Of a stretch of 64,000 bases of DNA, positions 11,875-20,708 are shown piece after piece. The DNA is from Thelephora terrestris (taxonomy: Eukaryota > Basidiomycota > Agaricomycetes > Thelephorales > Thelephoraceae), in the NCBI GenBank assembly GCA_015956445.1, contig WIUZ02000002.1:1178001-1242000 (forward strand). The letters are read 5' to 3'. How positions within the stretch are numbered: position 1 is the first letter of the stretch; the number at the start of each line of letters is the position of its first letter. Under the pieces are notes generated by a model, which did no database searches, had not been told where the DNA came from, and saw only the letters and a program-made list of their open reading frames with translations. A program made the position numbers and the translations under genes.

Positions 11875-12164
11875 GGCATAGGCGCCGGTGACTTGATATA
11901 TATAGATGAATTAGTTGTTAATCCTGCCTTTGTACCACCTTTTGTGTTGTTGATACGGCCATGGATAAACTTGTAGCGGACATAGCACGAGGTTGGTTGG
12001 CGGCCTTGAGTTGATCAAGATCCCAAGGCAAAAGCCGGTCGCGTTATTTCTCCGGGAGTCCGAACGTGTGGCTGAGCCTGGGACTCGCGCCACCCTCTCG
12101 TGTCGCAACACTATACTCCTACGATTCCGTGACAAGCTGGAGTGCTCCACAATGCCTTAAACGG
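11875..12164. other. Spacer between kinase and CBS pseudogene
   Basis: 3' flank of the kinase; no ORF of note. It matches in position the 46190-46696 spacer of the duplicate locus, but I see little remaining sequence similarity. Confidence 0.4.
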
Positions 12165-12460
12165 TGTTAGCCACCCCCACCATACGTTTGGATAGGATTA
12201 CGAAGGACGCGGGGCTCAAGTGTAATCTTTGTACGTTGATTAGCCTTTCTGGTTCGTAATGCTCGAGCGCCCCTCGTGGCCGAATTTCTTAACGGTCGCT
12301 AACACGCTTTGCACAGAGGGTTTAGATTCCCTATGGGATCATTTTGGGCCAGTCGAAACGTGGGTTTTGCTAGGCATGGCGTTCACGGGCTTTTATCTCA
12401 AACTTTCTGTGGGTGAATGATCCTCCGGACTCACGAGTATATGAACAGACCGAAGATCAT
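12165..12460 (+). pseudogene. Cystathionine beta-synthase pseudogene fragment
   Basis: 12165-12226 matches the exon-1 end of the intact CBS gene (aggattacgaaggacgcggg against 46770). 12258-12460 then matches the region from intron 5 through exon 7 start (cccctcgtggccgaatttct; tccctatgggatcattttgg; cagaccgaagatcatggag against 47360-47560). The middle 500 or so bases, exons 2-5, are missing. Intron sequence is kept, so this is a degraded genomic copy and not a retrocopy. It lies downstream of the kinase on the same strand, exactly as the intact CBS lies downstream of the kinase pseudogene at 45.7 kb. Confidence 0.8.
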
Positions 12461-12467
12461 GGAGAAC

Positions 12468-13200
12468 ATGCAGGTTTCCTCGCCCACGCCGTTACTTCGC
12501 TAGCGCTTCCTGCCACGATACCGAAGATAGGTCTAGGGTGAACAATTATCCCCTCCCTCCTTCCATCGCCGAAGCTGAAGTCGACAGGAAAACCAAGCCT
12601 GATGATGGCTACCGACCCTCGAAACCGCTCCCCTCGAAGTAGGCTCCTCCGCCAGTACCTGAGACCAGGCCGTGATTTCAGCATCGGGTCTCCGAGGACC
12701 GCTTCGGATTCAAACTTGTCAAGAAGCAGCCGTCGACAGGCGTTGGTGAACCCGGTGGAGATGGCTCCAAACGCGGCCCAGGGAAGAGACCGACTGAAGA
12801 GGGCGTGGAGAAGCCTAGACCGAAGCCTAAGGGCAGGTGGAAGGCCAAGTCTACAGTCCTTCAAGAGCCGGTATCCGTTGCACCCAAGAAACGCGCAAGG
12901 TCAAAGACCACGGACGAGGATGGACCAGCCACCGAAGAAGAAATCCGCGACGCATAAGGCGGGGGGCCGACAAAGTGCGATGTCTCAACAGCGGGACGAG
13001 GAAGATGACGCAGAAGCTAAAGTCAAGAAGTATATGTGGTGACCGCCACCCATTCCGTTTGCCTCGTGGAGCTGACTGGAATCTAGGTGGCCAACGGGTT
13101 GGATATTCCGACCGAGTTGAGTACTATGAAGGGGGGTGGGCCCTGCGCGACTCCCAGGTCGATATGGTCTTCAAGGACTAGTTCTTCATTTGTGAGATGA
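12468..13200 (+). pseudogene. Coiled-coil AT-hook gene, broken copy 2 (3' half)
   Basis: Reproduces 7560-8418 with indels: aaccaagcctgatgatggct, gggaagagaccgactgaaga, gccggtatccgttgcaccca, gaagaaatccgcgacgcata, the last intron, and gtggccaacgggttggatat through tcttcatttgtgagatga. Frame is not maintained. The 3' flank (gatgctgtcttgtttatact, 13271) is also copied. The copied block starts at the same point as copy 3 at 33546, so these two share an intermediate. Confidence 0.85.
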
Positions 13201-13547
13201 CGTCTTTGGTTTTTGGGTCTGAGCGACGGTTGTCGGATCCTTTCGGTATAATGCATTTTCCGTGTTTTTATGATGCTGTCTTGTTTATACTGGCCATAGG
13301 TAATCACGGATTATACGCTTGTATCCCACTTTTCCAAAGATTCTCGGAGTTGGGGAGTTCGCAGCGCCGTGCGTTGCGTTCACCTGTGGAGCCAATCTTG
13401 CATCTGTCCTTGTCAGTGCTCTTTGGAACCCGTCGGTCGATGACTTTGAATGCGCCTTGGCGTGGCATGCTTGCCCGCCTTGGGGGTGGGGATTGATTCT
13501 TTCTGCCACACTGGTTATGCGCAGACTCGCTGCACCATTCGTGATAT

Positions 13548-16163
13548 CAAAAAATACAAGGGAAGTATAACTTTCACACGGTAGACAAAACTTATCTCTG
13601 ATTGGCTGGACAAACGTTAAACCTGATTGGCCGAACAACGTTTGATATCAATCTCCCTCTTTCGGCACTTTTATAATTTTATAACTGCCTGTATATTGGT
13701 ACTTAGTATCGGTATTTGTACACATACTGCATATCCGTATGGCGGTCAAAGTGCACAAAAAATAAACTCACCCACACGATGCAATTACTTCTTGCGAAAC
13801 CTGTCACTTCGTGCGAAAGTTGTCAGCCACCTTGCATGTTTTATCTTGCACCTCACACAAACATTCAGATCCCCCCTAAGGGGAATTTCCACCCTTTTCT
13901 GAACAAACCTAAAGGTAGGCAGACTTTTCTGCTGATTTGCCTGTTGTATAGAGGTATCTTCGGGTCAGTATTCCCAATTTTCTGGTCTTCGGAACGGCAT
14001 CGGGATTTTCCGAGACCTGTGATCCACTTGACATTGCCACAAACCAACATTGGGAAACCCATTGGGGCGTGATGTTGTCGCTGAGACTCCTGTTATGATA
14101 TTTCCGAGTCTGTCTTTACCCTCTAAGACTCGTGATAGCCTTCCTATGTTTGTTTTTACCCTATGTTATTTTCAACATATATTAGCAGTTAGAAGGAGTG
14201 CACGGGATTTTGTTTAGATGGAAAATAATCTCAGTGTGGAGAAATAAAACCATGCTGAGGGGTTGAAATGGGTGAAATATAGCGGGGTTTTCTACTGAGC
14301 GTAAAGCAGCATGTCTCAAAATGGGATGCGGTCAAGGCCGAAAACGGGCAAATAAATGATCAATGATATGTCGAAAATAACATAAGATAGGTACAAACAT
14401 AGAGGAAGGCTATCGCGAGTCTTAGAGGGTAAAGACAGACTCGGAAATATCATAACAGGAGTCTCAGTGACATGGCAGATGTTTAAGAATGTGACCCCGT
14501 CCACAATGGGCACACACAGAAGCTTCACTGGCGGCGTGGCCTCATGCACACATTTCATCAAGATATCAAGATCCTCAGGAATCCCAATAAGTGTTTGCCC
14601 CAGATATTCACAAGGAAATGATTTAGAAGGCTTTTGTTGTATCCACTTTAACCCGGCTCTATTTATTTCATAGCATATCATTAACTGTATCTAGGGTGTT
14701 CGGGTGTCCATTTCCAGTTACAGAGTTGCAGCTGGGTTAAACTATCCAGATTTTAGGGTTCAAGGTCCCTCACCACGGGCTGCGGCTAGTCAAAAAATAC
14801 AAGGGAAGTATAACTTTCACATGGTAGATAAAACTTATCTCTGATTGGCCAAACAATGTTTTATGATGTCTCCCTCTTTCGGCACTTTTATAATTTATAA
14901 CTGTCTGTAAGTATATCGGTAATGGGTGACTATCCACACGACTCTACATGGTTCTAGACATATTTTTCGAGCCTTATAAGGGAGATGATGGGACCCCGAC
15001 CGCTCTGTAGGGTCAGGAACACCGCGAAACTCGGCAACTGGCACCCTTCTACGACGGATATAATTATGTCTAGAATTGTGGATAGTCACCCAATATTGGT
15101 ATCTATATACATACTGCATATCTGTATGGCAGTCAAGGTGCAAAAAAAACTCACCCGTGCAATGCAATTACTTCTCGCGAAACCTGTCACCCCACACAAA
15201 ACTTGTCAGCCGCCTCGCATGGTTTATCTCGCACCTCACACGAACATTCAGATCCCCCTAAGGGGAATTTCTGCCCCTTTCCGAACAAACCCAAAGGTAG
15301 GCAGACTTTTCCGTCGGTTTGTCTGTTGTATAGAGGTATCTTTGGGGCAGTATTCCGCCTTCAGAACGGCATCGTGATTTTCCGAGACCTGTGATCCACT
15401 TGACATTGCCACAGGCCCACAAACCAACATTGGGAGGCCCACCGGGGCGCGATGTTGTCGCTGAGACTCCTGTCATAATATTTCCGAGTCTGTCTTTACC
15501 CTCTAAGACTTGCGATAGCCTTCCTGTGTGTTTTTTATCTTATGTTATTTTCGACATATTATTGATCACGGAAAATCCCGATGCTGTTCCAAAGACGGAA
15601 TACTGCCCCGAAGATACCGGAAAAGTCTGCCTACCTTTGCATTTGTTCGGAAAAGGGCGGAAGTTTCCCTTAGGGGGATCTGAATGTTTGTGCAAGGTGC
15701 GAGATAAAACACGCGAGGTGGCTGACAAGTTTCGTGTGAAGTGAGTGCTGAGTTTCGTGTAGGGTGACTGGCAGGTTTCGCAAGGAGTAATTACATTGCA
15801 CGGGTGAGTTTATTTTTTGTGCGCTTTGACAGCCATAGGCAGTCACACCAGATGTTCAAGAATGTGACCTTGTGCACAACGGGCACACACAGAAGCTTCA
15901 CTGGCATGGCCTCATGCACACGTCTCACCAAGATATCGAGATCCTCAAGAATCCCGATGAGTGTTTGCCCCAGAATTCACAAGGAAATGATTTAGAAGGC
16001 TTTTGTTGCATCCACTTTAACCTGGCTCTGTTTATTTTGTAGCATATTATCAAAGTACTGTGTCTAGGGTATCTTTGGGTGTCCATTCCCAGTTGCAGCT
16101 GAATAAACTATCCAGATTTTAGGGTTCAAGGTGCCTTATCACGGGTTGCGGCTAGTTCAACTG
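13548..16163. repeat. Tandemly duplicated 1.2-kb foldback repeat
   Basis: Two direct units start with tcaaaaaatacaagggaagt at 13551 and 14793 and end with gggttgcggctagt or gggctgcggctagt at about 14790 and 16155. Inside unit 2 the block 15125-15390 returns inverted at about 15560-15840, making a hairpin. Inside unit 1 the block at 14085-14180 returns inverted at 14345-14465. No transposase is present. Short ORFs here have no family resemblance. The class is unassigned; it was hit by a Harbinger MITE at 14924. Confidence 0.7.
14924..15091. mobile_element. Harbinger-type MITE (168 bp)
   Basis: Bounded by 15-bp perfect inverted repeats beginning GGGTGACTATCCACA and flanked by the 3-bp target duplication AAT (14921-14923 and 15092-15094). 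The other unit of the host repeat lacks it. Its left part (cttataaggg..gggacccc gaccgctct) and right part (ctggcacccttct..ggatagtcaccc) match the two ends of the 7.6-kb Harbinger element at 34474-42090, so it is an internally deleted relative that could be moved by that transposase. Confidence 0.85.
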
Positions 16164-16636
16164 AAGGGAACTGGTGCCTCGTAGTTGCACACACATTGTA
16201 CTGCCCAGCATATATACTTTCATGTTTTCGTGTTCTCGCATCTCAATCTAGGCTTCTAGGAACTCCAACTGAGGGCGTCTGCTAACGCAATTGACTTTTG
16301 TCGAGGTCTTTATGTCACGGTGGATGTAGGGCCCTAATAATATTACTCGTGTGGAACCTGTGTCTTGGTTTTTGAGATCTGGAGGTGGCTGAGGACAGGA
16401 GGTCAACACAAGCAGCTTAGGCTATGGATCAGGCTCCTCGGGGTCAAACGAGCCAGAGGTCAAGGGTGACCCCGAGACCCGGAAGAAAGCCGGGATGGGT
16501 CCTCGCAACTGGAGAGGCAACCTGGGAGTGCTCCTGGTGTACGAGGGGGCAAAGTTTTAAGTAGATTTCCATCTATTCCCTACCAACGAATGGTACACCG
16601 ACGGATCTGAGGAGGGTGTCCGTTGAGTCTGCACAG
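16164..16636. other. Unassigned, GC-rich transposon-like debris
   Basis: No intact ORF. The segment 16380-16560 (ggtggctgaggacaggaggt..) reads like the edge of an old retroelement, but nothing diagnostic remains. Confidence 0.3.
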
Positions 16637-18521
16637 GGTTCAGCTATTTTTTCTCCATCGGTCATGGGGCGTGCAATGGTGACAAACTCCCATGGGTCAT
16701 GGGGCATGCAACGTTGTACAACAGTATGAGTTCCCTATGCTGGGTTGCCCAAGGGTATAGATTTCCCATGGGTCATGGGTTGTACAAGGGTATAGGTTTC
16801 CCATGGGTCATGGGTTGTACAATGGTATTGATTCCCCATGGGTCATGGGTTGTACAACACTATTAATTCTCCATGGGTCATGGGTTGTACAACAGTATTG
16901 ATTTCCCATGGGTCATGGGTTGTACAAGAGCATGGATTGTACAGGGGTGTCTGTTCTCCCTGGGGCATGGAACATATGCCTATTCTAGGAAAGGTCATCA
17001 ATCATGAATCACCCAACAAGGACATATTTGATGGATTCCCAAAATAGAAAAGTTTCCTGGGTTATATAACAAGCTGTCGACTTTGAGAGTAATCCACTGT
17101 TTGTATGCCCAATAGAATATCTCTATTTGGGGTCCTAACCTAAACCTAAACCTAAACCTAACCTAACCCTAACCTAAACCTAAATATAAACATAAACACA
17201 AACCTAACCTGACCTAAACTAAACCTAACCTAAATCTAAACCTAACATTACCTAATCCTCACCTAACATAATCTAACCTAACCTAACCTAACCTAACCTA
17301 ACCTAACCTAACCTAACCTAACCTAACCTAACCTAACCTAACCTAACCTAACCTAACCTAACCTAACCTAACCTAACCTCACCTAAACTAACCTAACCTC
17401 ACCTAAACTAAGCCTAAAGCTAGCCCGGCCTCACACAAAGTAGCCCAGCCAACTTATCCTGAAGTAGTCCATCTAATCTAACACCTACCTAACATGCCCT
17501 GTTTCAACTCAACCTCATGTATGTCAGCCTAAGCTAATTTTCCCAGTTACCAACACATGAGTTGGCTAACATAAACATAAATCAAACTGTAGCCCTCTTC
17601 CCCCTCACACATCCTGTGCACAATCATTACTCAAGCAAACCAGGCAAAAAAATCTAGTGGACCTATAATCTCAGTGGTTGAACTTGGCTGACAAACATGC
17701 TTGCTGGGTTATTGTTGTACATATGTGTGCCTGTGGGCTAGCAGATCCACTAAACTGTCAGTCTAGGTAGACTTGAGTAGTGATTGTGCAGAGTATGGGG
17801 GGGGGCTGCAGTTTGCTTTATGTTTCTGTGACCCAGCTCACATTTTGGTAACTGGAACAAGGTAGCTTAGGCTGGCATTTATTAGGTTAGGTTGAAACAG
17901 GGCATGTTAGGTAGGTGTTAGATTAGATGGACTACTTCAGGATAAGTTGGCTGGGCTACTTTGTGTGAGGCCGGGCTAACTGTAGGCTTAGTTTAGGTGA
18001 GGTTAGGTTAGGTTAGGTTAGGTTAGGTTAGGTTAGGTTAGGTTTAGGTTTAGGTTTAGGTTTAGGTTTAGGTTTAGGTTAGGACCCCAAATAGAGATAT
18101 TCTATTGGGCATACAAACAGTGGATTACTCTCAAAGTCGACAGCTTGTTATATAACCCAGGAAACTTTTCTATTTTGGGAATCCATCAAAGATGTCCTTG
18201 TTGGGTGATTCATGATTGATGACCTTTCCTAGAATAGGCATATGTTCCATGCCCCAGGGAGAACAGACACCCCTGCACAACCCATGCTCTTGTACAACCC
18301 ATGACCCATGGAGAATCTATACCATTGCACAACCCATGACCCATGGAGAATTAATAGTGTTGTACAACCCATGACCCATGGGAAACCTATAGCGTTGTAC
18401 AACCCATGACCCATGGAGAATCTATAGCGTTGTACAACCCATGACCCATGGGGAATCAATACCATTGTACAACCCATGACCCATGGGAAACCTATACCCT
18501 TGTACAACCCATGACCCACAT
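16637..18521. repeat. Palindromic minisatellite block X1
   Basis: Left arm: from agggttcagctattttttct (16637) through about ten variants of a roughly 40-base unit containing ccatgggtcatgggttgtac, then a CCTAA array. The right arm is the inverse: a TTAGG array, then inverted units (ttgtacaacccatgacccat). The centre is near 17700. The arms match over unique blocks too (cctaacatgccctgtttcaa against its inverse at 17889). Open reading frames here (repeated MGHGLYN or WVMGCT) are by-products of the repeat. X1 abuts X2 and its right arm is shorter than its left. Confidence 0.85.
17138..17412. repeat. Interstitial telomere-like (CCTAA)n array
   Basis: More than 20 near-perfect CCTAA repeats between 17277 and 17380, flanked by degenerate CCTAAA repeats. 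The mirror array (TTAGG/TTTAGG)n is at 17990-18083. Fungal telomeres are normally TTAGGG, so this is telomere-like, not a standard telomere, and it lies inside a palindrome far from any end of this sequence. Confidence 0.85.
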
Positions 18522-18854
18522 AGGGCTCAGCTATCTTTTCTCCATGGGTCATGGACCATACATCGTGACAATTCTCCATGGGTCATGGGCCATGCAACGT
18601 TGTACAACACGTTGTACAACCCATGACCCATGGAGAAAAGATACCATTGTACAACCCATGACCCATGGGTAATGGAATAGTATCCGTTGCCCATGCCCCA
18701 TGGGTTGTACAATGGTATCTGTTGCCCATGCCCCATGGGTTGTATAACACTATCCCTTCCCCATGCCTCATGGGTTGTACAATGCTATCCTTTCCCCATG
18801 GGGCATGGGTTGTGCAACACTATCCAATTCCCATTGTCAGGGTTGTGGGCCTGC

Positions 18855-19478
18855 TTACTGTTTAGGGGACGCTAGAGGATTGGTGGACGGGTGAGGGGTG
18901 TCGGGACGAGTATTGAGAGGGGTTCCAGGAGTAGAAGTGAGAGGAGGAGGAATATCAAGCGAGAGTGGTGACTCGGATTGATAAGGGTGGAACGGCGAGT
19001 GATAGTCGTGGCAGAACTGATTTAGTTGCTGAATAAACGGGTCGAAGTCATGGTCGCTAAGGCGTTCAAAGCTCACGAGGTATTCTAGAACAGAATAAGG
19101 TAATTCAGTTGGAATTTCCCACCACAAGACAATAATGGCAGGAGAGTGGGTATGAACGTTAGTGGTGAGATGAATGCGGGGGTTAGGGAAGTAAAAGGCA
19201 GGGCTTATGCTGAAGTAAACAGTTGCTAGGACGCTTTCAGTGACGTCTGAGTTCCAGAGGAACTGATGGTCTGCTCCTAATAAGAACGGGGGAGTGGTGA
19301 CTCCGGAGTCGAGTGCTGCGAAGGGATGATAGTAGGGGAAATGAGTTAGTAAACCGGCAGTTCGGTTTACTTGAAGACTTCTGATGAGTTTATACTCCCA
19401 GACAGATCTTCTAGCGTCGGGTATAACGGGACGTTGAACTGGACTTGTGGAAGGGAAGGGGTTAGGAGCTCTGAACAT
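18855..19478 (-). CDS. Element family 1 ORF A (207 aa, unknown)
   Basis: Starts MFRAPNPFPSTSP and is homologous to 31220-31843 and to the frame beginning at 24636. Conserved stretches include VNRTAGLLTHFPYY, PPFLLGADHQFLWNSD, THSPAIIVLWWEIPTELPYS and EYLVSFERLSD, with a Pro/Ser/Thr-rich tail. There is no signal peptide, zinc finger or enzyme motif that I recognise. Protein-level conservation between copies suggests selection at least until recently. The gene ends about 20 bases from the element border. Confidence 0.7.
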   Translation of the reverse strand: MFRAPNPFPSTSPVQRPVIPDARRSVWEYKLIRSLQVNRTAGLLTHFPYYHPFAALDSGVTTPPFLLGADHQFLWNSDVTESVLATVYFSISPAFYFPNPRIHLTTNVHTHSPAIIVLWWEIPTELPYSVLEYLVSFERLSDHDFDPFIQQLNQFCHDYHSPFHPYQSESPLSLDIPPPLTSTPGTPLNTRPDTPHPSTNPLASPKQ

Positions 19479-20093
19479 ATACTAGCAGGAGGATTCCTGC
19501 TTGAAAGAGTCAGAAAGGAGTAAGGCACGAGGAGGATTCCTTGGCTTACTTTGTTTATTGAGATGGTAGGTAGAGGAGTACAGAAGAGATTGAAAATGGG
19601 GGAAAGAAAGGAGCGAACGCTCTTCCTTATATACCCAATCCTCTACAGGAGTCATTATTCTACAACGAACCAAACAGCGATCAACATGGTCTGTGCGTAG
19701 TTTAGGGCAGGGTAGATGAGTCAGAGAAGTGGGACCTTTAGAGCGACAAATGACGAACTACAATAGGGGAACAATAGCGAATGAGTTGTTTAAGAGTACA
19801 ATGGGGATTTCTCATGATCGATGGGGATTTCCCTCGTTTCATGGTAGCAGTAGAAGACTGATGGGGATTTCCCGTGATTGATGGGGATTTCTCGGATTTG
19901 ATGGGATCGTGATTGGGGCTGAGGGTTCGTTTATCCTAGTTGAGACGTCAATGAGTAATAGGTTATTGTTTTCCCTTTCCAGTTTTCTTCGAGTCAGGAT
20001 GTATTTAAGTCAGAGGGATTAATGATCGTTCCCCTCATCGTCTCTCTTCCACTCCCACCAACCAATCACTACTCCTCCAAACCATTTACTAAA

Positions 20094-20708
20094 ATGTCTG
20101 CTTATACTGCCAACGCTGCCCTTCTCAACGCCGCTGCCACCCCCTTTGACCTCGCCCCGTCTTTTGAGACGGATGCTCCCTTCGACGTGGAGCAACACTT
20201 GTATGACTCCCCCGCCAACATCGCTCACGATAACCAGGTAGCGGTGGACTTCTTGATTGCTCACGACGCTCCTGCCGAGTTTTGGGAACAAGCGGGATAC
20301 GAAGACCCCAGCAAGACCAAACGATGGGCTCCTGGAGTTACCCCCATGCAGGATGCGATGGAACAAGAGAGGGAGGACAGAATCTTGAAGTTGGAGAAGA
20401 GGATGGATGTTATGTATGTCGTCGTCAACAGTCTCAATGAAGACTTCTCTCACTTTGCTTTGGAACACTGGAAACCTTTCCAGGAATCTCTCCTCAGGTA
20501 CTTCGGTCATCGATGCCATGGAGCGTACTGCACCGATGCAACTCCTCACTCCCCCATCATCCCTCTGCCGTCTCCAGGACCAGGGAGTCCCTCTTCCTCA
20601 GTCCCCTCCTTGGAGTCCTGTTCCGAGTCGTCAGTTGGTGAAGAGGACCGAGAAGAAAAGTCACAAGAGTCCAATGACTCGTACTGGACAATGTTGTCGT
20701 CCCTCTGA
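20094..20708 (+). CDS. Element family 1 ORF B (coiled-coil, unknown)
   Basis: Starts MSAYTANAALLNAAATPF, about 90 bases after a gtatttaag TATA-like motif. The middle holds conserved APAEFWEQAGYEDP and a helix EQEREDRILKLEKRMDVMYV predicted as coiled coil, then FSHFALEHWKPFQESLLRYF and an acidic Ser-rich tail. Homologues are on the minus strand at 23321-24048 and 29824-30561; the C-terminus differs in length between copies. No known domain is recognised. It faces away from ORF A across a shared promoter region of about 600 bp. Confidence 0.7.
   Translation: MSAYTANAALLNAAATPFDLAPSFETDAPFDVEQHLYDSPANIAHDNQVAVDFLIAHDAPAEFWEQAGYEDPSKTKRWAPGVTPMQDAMEQEREDRILKLEKRMDVMYVVVNSLNEDFSHFALEHWKPFQESLLRYFGHRCHGAYCTDATPHSPIIPLPSPGPGSPSSSVPSLESCSESSVGEEDREEKSQESNDSYWTMLSSL

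Noticed and set aside
16589-16612. YTDGS-like translation suggesting an RNase H remnant
   Set aside because: Only about a dozen codons read this way, with nothing else of the domain; a chance match cannot be excluded.
16838-17047. ORFs encoding repeated MGHGLYN / WVMGCT motifs in the minisatellites
   Set aside because: They follow from the nucleotide repeat ccatgggtcatgggttgtac, occur in several frames and on both strands, and have no independent start or end.
17138-18083. True chromosome end (telomere)
   Set aside because: The arrays are interstitial, inverted about a core, and made of TTAGG/TTTAGG instead of the TTAGGG usual in fungi; genes continue on both sides.
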